Origin: Ministeria vibrans ATCC 50519
Taxonomy: Eukaryota; Opisthokonta; Filasterea
Direction: 5' to 3'
Assembly (NCBI GenBank): GCA_943704425.1
Contig: CALSCP010002759.1
Coordinates: forward strand, 53,619-117,618
DNA length: 64,000 nt
Below are positions 52,735-64,000 of the stretch, piece by piece. Made by a program: the position numbers and the translations under genes. Under the pieces are notes generated by a model. It did not search any database and was not told the DNA's origin. It worked only from the letters and a program-made list of their open reading frames with translations. Every line of letters begins with the position of its first letter. Position 1 is the stretch's first letter.

Positions 52735-53555
52735 ATGGTGTTCTTTATGGCCTTTAGCGTACCTATCACCATTGCCGTGTCTAGCGGCCGCGCTGTGATG
52801 AACCAGCACCTCAAGGAAGTCAGTAGATCAAACCCCGCACGCCAAGTGAACTTGACTTGACGAGCCGCTGATCTTGCGCCCCCGCTGCAGGGACGCCGCC
52901 AAAAGCTTGTGTCCGATTACGGTTTGGAGGATGCCGATTCCAAGGTTTCCTGCTCCTGCCGTCTTTTTGAGGTGAGAAGACTGATACACTGAAACGAACG
53001 TTGATAAAACTCATTGATTGGCAATGTTAATTATAGGACGTGCACGTTACAGTTGCACTCTCGCCGATCCCGGCGCAGATTGGACGCCGCGCTTTCCAGG
53101 CCTATGGCATTCATAGTGCAAAGAAGGACACAGAGAGCCTGCCGGCCCTTGAGGAGGGTGCTCGGCAACGACTGAGCATTTTGCGCTCAGGACACATTGT
53201 GGTGGAGACGTTGAAGAAGGATGGCACGGACCCGAGAATATGCACCGAACTGGCGCGCAAAGGAGGCCAAGAGCTGCTTCATTTGGACGACTTGCTTGCT
53301 GTGCAACGCGAAGAGCTTCAGGACGGCCTCAAAGTTCTCTACACACTCTTTCGTGCGCGCTCTGGCTATCGGCTCGGAAAGACAACTTGGAACCAACGGC
53401 TGTGGATCATCGTCAATGCCGACGCCGACGAGAACATTCGCGATACTCTTGACGAAATGGCGCGCCTGCGACCCATTGAAGAATTGCACACGGAAGAGAG
53501 CCATCGCATCAAAATTCTTCCGGGGTTTCTTCTGAATGCTGTTCTTGGTAAATGA
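52735..53555 (+). CDS. Protein of unknown function, 227 aa
   Basis: Three exons, 52735-52818, 52891-52971 and 53037-53555, all phase 0. The N-terminal 25 residues are hydrophobic (MVFFMAFSVPITIAVSSGRA) but continue without a clear cleavage site. The rest is soluble and charged: LVSDYGLEDADSKVSCSCRL, then VTVALSPIPAQIGRRAFQAY. A helical C-terminal half follows (LEEGARQRLSILRSGHIVVE, VNADADENIRDTLDEMARLR). I recognise no family. Clean intron phases and a sharp composition contrast with the flanks support a real gene. Confidence 0.65.
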
Positions 53556-53696
53556 AATTGTACGAATAAATTAATTATTATTATGATATGGTTCTGTTTT
53601 GACATTGAGTACAGCTCTTGATTCTCTATTTATTTATTTTTCTATTATTGCTATTACTGTTATTACTGTTATTAGTTGTGAAAATGGTTAAGTTTT

Positions 53697-56594
<2,898 letters not shown>

Positions 56595-56889
56595 GGTGGG
56601 TGTTGAAAGGTTAGGGAGGGGTTTTGTAAAGGAGGTAGTTATTTATTGTTATTATTTGATAACAGTTATGACTTCAGAGTTGATCACTAGTAAGGAATGT
56701 GAAGGGAATCCTAATCATCCCCTTCCTGGAAAGGAACGTAACGACCCTCCCCGCCATAGGGACCGTAATGACTAATGAGTGACTGCAATTAGAACACATG
56801 CACCGCGTGTCATTTTACGAGCAGGAAACAAAACCAATCATTTTGAATCAATGTCAAAAAAAGAAATGAGAAAAGTAATATGCACAATG
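56595..56889. other. Spacer between UAP56 and glycosyltransferase genes
   Basis: AT-rich sequence holding the UAP56 promoter and the glycosyltransferase 3' end. Nothing specific was recognised. Confidence 0.45.
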
Positions 56890-58353
56890 TTACAGCGTAT
56901 CTAACAAGATGTTGTAGGCAACGTTAAACCAATAAGCAGTGCTCTTCCGCAGAATATCTACGCCCCACTGATTATGCCAGTGGAAGGTAAAGGCACCCGG
57001 AAAGAAATTGGCCATGACATCCTCTTGGATAGACGGGACGGCATTGCGCGCCTGGAAGAACATGCGGACGTGGGCGACGCCAAAGCGGTCAAGAGCGACG
57101 GGTGAACCTTCGCCATAGGCATCCATGACAATCCAGAGGGGGTCAAAAAAGGCGGACGGAAGCACACGGATGGTGTGGGTAATGTTGAGACGGTGGAACA
57201 GCAAGTGAATGTACTGCGGGAAGTACAGGTGGATGAGCTTCTTGGCGGATCCCCGCGCCGCATTGAGTCCGTATTGTAGAAGAACCAGTGCGTTGGGTGA
57301 GCCCAGTTTCAAATGCATTGCGGCCGTGTTGAAGTGCGCGGCAAAGGACCAGCGGTAAACAAAGTCAGAGTGAAGCAGAGGTGTCAGCGGACGCAACAGG
57401 AGCATATCACAGTCCAAGTACACTCCACCATAGGCGCTGAGCACAAACATGCGCACGAGATCGCTGAATTGAACGGGCGAGCCTGCGCTGCCTGTGCGAC
57501 CCATGCGTTCCGTCGCGTGTACCAGCTGCGGTTGAATGAGCGACAGCAGGGTGTCGAGCGATGGGTGGAGCTGAACAATGCGTGTACACATGTCGTTGAA
57601 GTCTAGTGGCACTACCTACAGACAATGCACTTAAACTGAACCCAAGGAAACTGCAAAACAAACTCAACAAATTACCGACAGGAGCTGTTTGTTGATGAGC
57701 TTGGCAAACTCGCCGTGGAGAGCTGCTCGAGTGACATTGTCGACAGTGTAGACTCGCACGTGGACACAGCCAGGCGGGTGAGCCAAGACAAAGCTGAGGA
57801 TGCCGAGTCGGGCTGCGGCATGGACGGGTCCTTGCCACATTGTGTGGATGAGGGAGTGCGGTTGCGCACATTGCTCAGAGAAGTCGGGAAACGATTCGCG
57901 GAAAGCCTTCTGGGCTACTTCCAAGTCACGCATGCAGTTGACAAAGAGTGCCGGCGAATGGCGTGCCTGGAGTTGCTGCACTTGGTTGAGGTCGTCAAGG
58001 CGACGACACGACGCAAACGCACTGCCGCTCTCCGTCTCGTTGTCGTAGAAGAGTTCCACCCCCCGCCCCAACCAGCGGGCAGGAAGCAGATGCTGCTGAT
58101 CAGCGTGATCCTTGACCAGCGAGTCGTCGGAAGAAACGGCGGCAAAGTGTGAGAGAGTCGCGTTAGAATTGGTATTTACAACGCTCACGCCCACGCCCAC
58201 GGCAGCCACAGGCTCGTCTTGTGATTCGGGCACACGTATCCTCTTTGCAATGGGCAGCTCGACTGGCGCACTCGGAGCGGTGAGAGACGGATACACATAG
58301 CAAACTTGAAGAATCACCACAAGCGCCACACACAGCTTTTCTCTCGTTTTCAT
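56890..58353 (-). CDS. DXD-motif glycosyltransferase, type II membrane protein
   Basis: Two exons on the minus strand, 58353-57676 and 57615-56890, phase 0, 467 aa. The short cytoplasmic start and hydrophobic anchor (KLCVALVVILQVCYVYPSL) are typical of Golgi enzymes. The catalytic part opens with LIHTMWQGPVHAAARLGILS. The DXD sugar-nucleotide site is FVLSAYGGVYLDCDMLLLRP, and the end is FTFHWHNQWG. This order fits the Gly_transf_sug/GT32 group (alpha-1,4-galactosyl- or mannosyltransferases such as A4GALT and Och1). Acceptor and donor sugars cannot be told. An in-frame ATG at 58443 would add 30 residues before the anchor; 58353 is preferred as the anchor then starts at residue 6. Confidence 0.84.
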
Positions 58354-58529
58354 TCCCTCTTCTAAGTCTTCTTCGACTAAAACCGTTGTGGTTTGAGCAA
58401 CCAGATTGATACGGAGACAGAAATTTTGAATTTTCTCATTCATTCAAACTCATCAAAAGTTCAAACGATTTGCGAATTGTTTCGTTTGTTTGTTATTTTT
58501 TACTCATTTCTCAATCGCTGGTCGGCTAG
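58354..58529. promoter_or_regulatory. 176-bp divergent promoter
   Basis: Head-to-head spacer between the glycosyltransferase gene and the OB-fold protein gene. It is T-rich near the plus-strand start. Confidence 0.35.
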
Positions 58530-58769
58530 ATGGCCCTTCGGTGTTTTGCTGAGGCAATCGACCGCTTCCGCAACGACCTAAACACCACTTTGGGCTACGA
58601 AGTGTCCTGTGTCTCGTGGTAGGCAGCCTGGGGTGTGTTGGTTGGTTTGCTCACAGGCACACACGCGCTGCAGGGGATGGACGTGCCACACGGTGTGCGG
58701 GCTGCTGCTGCAGTACTCAACGGGGCTCACCGAGGCGACGTTGCTGTGCGAGCTCAAACGGGCGGTATG

Positions 58770-58808
<39 letters not shown>

Positions 58809-61026
58809 GTGTGTTTTGCGTCTGGTTCCTGCAACTTCGCTTTGGTCTCCCGCCCTCCACAGTGGCAACAAGTCGTCGAACGGGCCTCGTCGCGTGGTGG
58901 CCTTCTCGTGGCCGCTCCTTCGTCTATTCTCTTTGCGAAACGGGGTTCTGCCAGCACGTCGCAAGTCAGGTCGGTCGACACGGCCGTTCGCGCTGGGAAA
59001 GGTGAGAGCACTCGTCCAATTCTCCCTCTCTCTCGCTCTACTCCCTCATCATACAAACTACTAGGAAAGCTCTCGTCGAAGATCAACTGTTCCAATGTAC
59101 TCGATGTGGTTGTGAGCAAAGTGGAGCGGCTGGCGGCGTCGTCGTCGTCTTCGTCTTCGTCAGAGCACACTACCGACCTGCTACGTCTCACTGTCACGGA
59201 CGCGGACGGCGGACGACACGCCATGCAAATGTACCTACCTCCTCGCTTTGTGCGCAACTCTCTCGCCAGCGACACCCTGTCACAGTGGATTACATGCGCC
59301 GAAAAGGACAGCAAGTTCTTCAAAGAGGCGCCCGTTCACTTGCGCCTTGCAGGCTGTCGACTGGTTCGCGGCCAGCACGGTGTCACAGGTACAGAACAAA
59401 ACACCAATCCTTCTTCTCCTTCTTGTTTTATTTTTTATTATTCTTCTTGTTGCTGTAGGCTTGCCAAGCGAATGGGTCTGCTTCATGCTCAGCGAGAACC
59501 ACCACAAGGAGATTCTTCAAGAAACAACGGCGCGCGACTGCCCCGTCTCAGACCTGGCCGCGAGTTGCGACACGACGGCAACAGTCGCGCACGACCGTCG
59601 TGTACGCGTACGTGTCTGCTCCGTGCCCGAATACAATTCGCCCATGGGCTCGTCCGGTGGTGACAGTGAGGCACTCGAGATGTCCGTGGTTGCCTGTGAC
59701 GTGACCGATGGTTCTCTTGGTGGTGGAGCTGGTCAGGGCGACTGCACCTTCCAGCTGCCTTTGGCGCTCACACGTCTCTTTGTTGCTGGTGACCTTCTTG
59801 TCATTGATCGACCCTCTTCGCGCTGGTCGGCTGATCAGCAGTTTGAATTGCACTACGACACGCGCACCACGACGCTCTTTGTGCACAGTGCCAGTGCTGC
59901 CCCATTGCTCATTCGCTCGACCGCGACACAGCCACAGCAACATGCTCCTTCTGCGAGACTTCAGCGCGACTACAGCAGTTGCATGAGCATTCTTGATGAT
60001 GACAATGATGGTGATAGTGCTGAGAAGGAACAAGGAGAGGAGGACAGCGTTGCAACGAGTGTGTCAGTGAGCGAACGAGAGCGACTGCCCGACGGTATTT
60101 TTGATTCCACTGGCCAGGGCCATTCGCTTGATTGTGGCATGTGCGTGCGTCGGCTGCGAGTCGCTGAGATTCGACCGGGAATGCGCCATGTCACTCTGTT
60201 GGTGCGTGTGGTGCGTGTGATTGGTCACAATGTGAGTGAGGCGGACGAGCACGATCCTCATCCAGTGGTACTTGAGGTGGCAGACGAAGAAGAAAAAGAA
60301 AGTTCGACGTCGCGTCCACTCACGGTGGTTGTTCATGGACGATTGGCGCGGGAAAAGGGAGCACGACTGCACGTAGGCCAGCTTGTGTTGCTGAGCGACC
60401 TGCTGGTGTGCGCGACTGACACAACAGCGGGTCGCAAGGCACACTTGCGACCCTCACACATGTCGGCTGTGTTCACGTTGAGTCGTCTCACGGGGTTGCT
60501 TCTGACACCACCGTTGCGTGTGTCGCTGGTGACCACACTGGCACAGGTGCACGCGCGTGGAGGTGGGGTGGTGAAAGCGGTCGTTGTCGAGTGTGAGGTG
60601 CAGCGTGACGAGGAGACGGGGGTGCCCCGTCAGCGTGCCACAGTGTCTGTGCATCGGGTGTGTGAGCGCGAGGTGCTCGCCAAGAATGGTCGTCTGCACT
60701 GTGACCACTGCCAAGAGTATGTGGACACACACGAGCGCACACGACGGTACCAAGTGAGTGTTCGAGTGCGTCTTGACGACGGTACTGTGCACCAGGCGGA
60801 TGCGTTGCTCGAGGGTGCCTGTGCCGAGCGCGTACTGGGCGTACAGGCGGTGCACCTGCGTGGCATTGAGGCGCCCGTGGACACTCTGCGCAGTGCACTC
60901 TCCTCAGAGTGGTCCTTTCTGCTCGTGCCCATCTCGCCATCCCTCTTACGTGTCGATGCCGTTGAGACGACTGCAATCGATGCAGCTCCGCCCACCAAGA
61001 AGACCAAAGTCGATCCAACGCTCTAG
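58530..61026 (+). CDS. Multi-OB-fold protein with zinc ribbon, unknown (RPA/MEIOB/SHLD2-like)
   Basis: Exons 58530-58618, 58674-58764, 58863-59001, 59065-59388 and 59459-61026 join in phase to 736 aa. The N-terminus is helical (MALRCFAEAIDRFRNDLNTT). Several beta-rich blocks follow: KINCSNVLDVVVSKVERL with LLRLTVTDADG, then VRVRVCSVPEY and LLVIDRPSSRW, then LRVAEIRPGMRHVTLLVRVV with LTVVVHGRLAREKGARLHVG. Near the C-terminus is one zinc-knuckle pair, GRLHCDHCQEYVDTHERTRR, followed by VRVRLDDGTVHQADALLEGA. Strand order and the phrase types suggest three OB folds, as in RPA1, MEIOB and SHLD2, which bind single-stranded DNA in replication, meiosis or repair. I cannot choose among them. A nuclear signal (TKKTKVDPTL) ends the protein. 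A (GT)n run lies in intron 2. Confidence 0.7.
58770..58815. repeat. (GT)n microsatellite, OB-protein intron 2
   Basis: A GT dinucleotide run fills much of the 98-base intron between 58764 and 58863. Confidence 0.88.
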
Positions 61027-61362
61027 TCAAAGTGTCTGTATATATCTTGTACAAGTGTAAAAAAAAAAAAAAAAAAACAAAGTACTCACACGCACAATGT
61101 ATGGTTGATTGGATTTGGTGCAGTTACGCCCATCAAGAGAAGACCCTACTTCGGATAACGGTTTGGCGCTCTAAGCAAAAGCGATTGCCTTTGTACAATA
61201 ATTTGTACACAAACACAATGAATGGTTGATGCACCAAATCCAAGAGAAGACGATCGTTGGCTTGGGGCTCTAGGCAAGAGTGGTAGTCCACATTTTTGGT
61301 TATAATTCAAAAATGCAAAAACAGAAAGTTTGGACAAAGGGGTATTGTTTTTGATGCTTCAC
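61027..61362. other. Spacer with an imperfect direct repeat
   Basis: 3' spacer between convergent genes. Two diverged copies of one sequence lie at about 61092-61185 and 61214-61280. Both contain ACAATG(T/A)ATGGTTGAT, CAAGAGAAGA and GGCGCTCTA(A/G)GCAA-like words. No coding signal was seen. Confidence 0.55.
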
Positions 61363-62146
61363 TCAAATGCTCGAGGGGTACATCATGATGCGGACCGAGG
61401 CACCAAAAGTCTGCGGGGGAAGGGGGTTGCTGAACTTTGCGCGGACGGAGCCGGTGTGTCCGTGGGTCTTGATGACCTTGCCCCAGATGCAGCGCACCTT
61501 GGTCTTCTCCTTGGTGACGCGGTTCTTGGTCTCACGCGTCGCCTTGTAGACGTAGGCGATCTTCTTGCCGCAGTAGAACTGAGCATCCTGCTTGGTGCTG
61601 CAGCCCTCGACCTTGATCAGCGACGTGTGCGGCTGGTGCTGGTGGTGCGATCGCTAGAAAAAGCACAAGTACGACATAGAATGAGATACAATAAGGTAAC
61701 GCAACCCATAAAAAATACAACAACAACAGCAACACGAGTGGCAAACAGAGAAAACACAGAAGTGACAGCAACACACGGGGAGCATGCCTCGTGGTGGCAT
61801 GCGACTGTGTAGGAAACATTCGTATTCGAAAAAAAAAAAAACTTTCTCTCCGTTGAACGCCCCTCCTCCTCCTCCCTGGCTCTCTCGCTGTCCACGCTCC
61901 CTGTCAATCTCCTCATTCCGTGCAGCTTCCCTCCACACCCCCCAAGAGCGGGGCGTGCGGGCGCGTTGGTCTCGTTGTGCGTCGACACGCGAAGAAAGTC
62001 ATGTTCGACGACCCAAACGCATTGCAACACAGGCGAAACGGCGCCAGTAAAACGACGCCTGGCGCATTCAGTGCACCCCTGCCGCTATGCTCAATAGATT
62101 CCAGCAGCGCGTTGCGCGTTACGCGCCAGACAAAGCAGAACGAGAG

Positions 62147-62181
<35 letters not shown>

Positions 62182-62254
62182 ATGAAAAAAAAATCCTCTT
62201 TACCTTGTAACCAGTGTGGACGCCCTTGGCGTAAAGTCGTGTGGGTCCAGTCAT
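61363..62254 (-). CDS. RPL35A: Ribosomal protein eL33 (RPL35A)
   Basis: Two exons on the minus strand, 62254-62204 and 61653-61363, phase 0, 113 aa. Exon 1 is [17 protein letters not shown]. Exon 2 starts [17 protein letters not shown] and continues with [40 protein letters not shown] and [20 protein letters not shown], ending YPSSI. This is the full eL33 fold, close in length to yeast and human proteins (107-110 aa). It is a structural protein of the 60S subunit. The 550-base intron after codon 17 is long for this genome. It has a T-run of over 30 bases (coding strand) near its start, but I found no convincing box C/D snoRNA inside it. Confidence 0.95.
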
Positions 62255-63459
62255 GTTGACGCTCTACGAAAGTGAATAAAAGGTGAGCAAAGGGATTCTG
62301 CACGAGGTTCGCATTTGCAAGGCGGGCGAGAGAGCCACGGACGCCCCGCCGCACCACGCCCATCGCCGCACTGCCACCCTAGGCTGCCCCTCGGCGCAGA
62401 CGCGCAGCGAAAGGTCGTCGAGAAAACTTGCAACTCCAGATTTTCATTGCTAGGTAACACTCTGCGCCACAGAGAGTCCATACGACAGCAAACCCATGCA
62501 CGACGTATCAATGCGACACACTTACCACAGATTTAGGCGAATTAAAGAGGTCTTTTGTGAGTTTCGTGATCGATTTACAATTCAATAGGAGTTGAGTGAA
62601 AAGTTGGTTGTTGTCCACTTCGACTCTACGAGGCGAGCATGCGTCATTTTGCATTGGAGTAAGTCAGCCAGAACCACTCTAGACAGACTAGTGGGCATTA
62701 GATCACTCATAGGCGATAGATTTTACATACGTCATATCAATCCCTTCTTCTCCTTAACACTTCACAGTCTGAGAACTTGTCCCCTGTCCAAGTCTAAATC
62801 ATCTATGCGCACCACCACATTGATCATACCAGACCAACCAGAGCACAATGTACGTCTTGCAGTAGCGCAATAGACTGACTCTACGCCGAATTGTGCAGAT
62901 CATCTTGCGGTTGATTTCGACCTAAGTCAATCTGAGGTGAATCATGGGATCATCGTCATTTTTGCCATTTTTTTTCTTCTCGTCCTCCTTTCTTTCGACG
63001 CTCTTTTGCTACTTCGCGCTTCTTAGGTAGACGATAATACACTCATGCCTAGCATGTGGTGTTCGCCGCTGCGCTCCTTGCGACTCGATAAACCCTCTTT
63101 TTCAATTTTGATTTTTTTTTGCTTTTTTCGTTGTCACTTTCTCTCTGGTCCCATCACGAGCAAACCACTCGAAGGAGTGTGGCGTCCAGTCGACATGGAT
63201 TTCCCCGTGCAGCGTGGTCTCGTGCCTCTGAGCCCCGCCCCTCGATGTGTCTCGATTCCCTTCTTTTTGTCTGTGCTGTCGTTTGCAGCAAAAAAAAAAA
63301 AAAAAAAAAAAAAATTGCGACAACCTTCGCGAAACGACGCGAAAAAATGCCTCTGCTGGGGTCGGGTTGAAGCCAAGTGCTAACGTGTGTTCCATTGCAG
63401 GACGAAGATACGCAGCTCGTTGACGAATCTACGTTTTTGAAAAAAAAAAGCAAACGGCA
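62255..63459. other. Large divergent intergenic region
   Basis: About 1.2 kb between the eL33 start and the RRM gene start on the other strand. No protein-like frame was seen. It contains an A-run at 63290-63315 and a CAG acceptor-like site at 63399-63401, so part may be the 5' untranslated exon and intron of the RRM gene. Confidence 0.45.
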
Positions 63460-63818
63460 ATGTCCGAAAAACAGCCACCGTCGGGCGGCAGTGCCTCCGC
63501 ATCCCCGACCCTCTTGCTGGCCGGCACATATCCGATTCTCTCCAGCAACTCGGCGAGTGCGGCGGCCCCTGGCGAAGTGGGCGTCGCCACGAGTCAACCA
63601 ACTGCCGTTGAGGTGCCGTCACACTCCACGCCAATGTCGCCGCCCAACGCCCCGTACAGCGCTGCTCACTACATGGGCGAGCTGTCCCATGAGCAATACG
63701 CGGCGCAATGGCCTTCCGTGCACTCGCCCAATCCGGAGGAACTGAGCAACACCAACATCTACATTCGCGGCTTGCGACCCACCACCACCGATGAGGCGCT
63801 CAAAGAGATGTGCTCAAG
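63460..63818 (+). CDS. RRM-type RNA-binding protein, first exon (3' partial)
   Basis: The start codon at 63460 opens MSEKQPPSGGSASASPTLLL. A Ser/Pro/Ala-rich N-terminus is followed by an RRM beginning SNTNIYIRGLRPTTTDEALK with EMCSR, which holds the RNP2 strand (IYIRGL). The exon ends at a GT donor at 63819. Reading on gives YPHRLTKPAIG and then a stop, without RRM features, so the intron is preferred. The wording NTN(I/L)YI(R/K)GL is typical of RBMS/ELAV-like two-RRM proteins that bind AU- or U-rich mRNA. The rest lies beyond the window. Confidence 0.82.
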
Positions 63819-63875
63819 GTATCCGCATCGCCTTACCAAGCCAGCCATTGGATAACTCTTGTTTGTTTGTGTGTG

Positions 63876-64000
63876 TGTGTTTCTCTCTCTCTCTCTATCA
63901 CTTTGTTTCTCTCTCTCTCTCTCTATCACTTTGTTTCTCTCTCTCTCTATCACTTTGTTTCTCTCTCTCTCTCTATCACTTTGTTTCTCTCTCTCTCTAT
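63876..64000. repeat. CT repeat with regular TATCACTTTGTTTC units
   Basis: The first intron of the RRM gene shows the clearest array of the family: four to five units of CTCTCTCTCTATCACTTTGTTT spaced about 30 bases apart, running off the window edge. Confidence 0.92.

Noticed and set aside
62592-62873. 93-residue frame in the large spacer
   Set aside because: No domain, codon or composition support and no neighbouring splice sites that extend it.

Overview
This window is nuclear DNA from a single-celled eukaryote. Almost every gene is split by short GT-AG introns, a tRNA gene has an intron at the canonical 37/38 position, and the proteins are eukaryote-specific: condensin SMC2, UAP56, eL33, twinfilin, a CHD remodeller, PAQR, ZNHIT3 and KCTD-type BTB. 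Exons are GC-rich while introns and spacers are AT-rich or made of long CT tracts. The mix of a CHD6-9-like remodeller, an SH3-WW-WW-PH-RhoGAP protein, a twinfilin and a GNPTG-like MRH protein suggests a free-living protist in or near Amorphea (amoebozoan, apusomonad or unicellular holozoan). That placement is inference, and I cannot name a species.

Layout. 0.4 kb: tRNA-Arg(CCT) on the minus strand. 0.9-9.6 kb: a 13-exon CHD-type chromatin remodeller. 9.7-14.4 kb (minus): an SH3/WW/WW/PH/RhoGAP protein whose 5' end lies in a 606-base N gap. 15.3-19.9 kb: a calponin-homology protein fused to a twinfilin, whose 5' end lies in the same gap. 20-23.6 kb (minus): an unknown protein, an enoyl-CoA hydratase/isomerase and an F-box/ankyrin protein. 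24.7-31 kb (plus): a helicase-associated-domain protein, an RPA-like zinc-ribbon OB protein and a two-finger C2H2 protein. 31.5-36.6 kb (minus): an APH/choline-kinase-like kinase, a PPOX-type flavoprotein, a secreted unknown and a small membrane protein.

36.7-44.4 kb: SMC2. Its halves are separated by about 3.5 kb holding two genes, each truncated at one border: a 27-residue-repeat protein and CDK5RAP1. This is either a misassembly at CT repeats or an unusual giant intron. 44.6-46.5 kb (minus): a PAQR receptor. 46.6-47.9 kb: a GNPTG-like MRH protein. 48-52.5 kb (minus): a ZNHIT3-like protein and a 1278-residue coiled-coil/BTB-BTB/pentapeptide-repeat protein. 52.7-53.6 kb: an unknown protein. 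53.7-56.6 kb (minus): UAP56/Sub2. 56.9-58.4 kb (minus): a DXD glycosyltransferase. 58.5-61 kb: a multi-OB-fold protein. 61.4-62.3 kb (minus): ribosomal protein eL33. 63.5 kb onward: the first exon of an RRM protein.

The genes form no pathway cluster. They cover chromatin and chromosome structure, actin and Rho signalling, RNA export and processing, the secretory pathway and membrane receptors. Several are packed head-to-head with 120-200 bp between start codons. I joined the exons by hand. For every complete model the exon lengths sum to a multiple of three and the junction phases match, but no transcript evidence was available.
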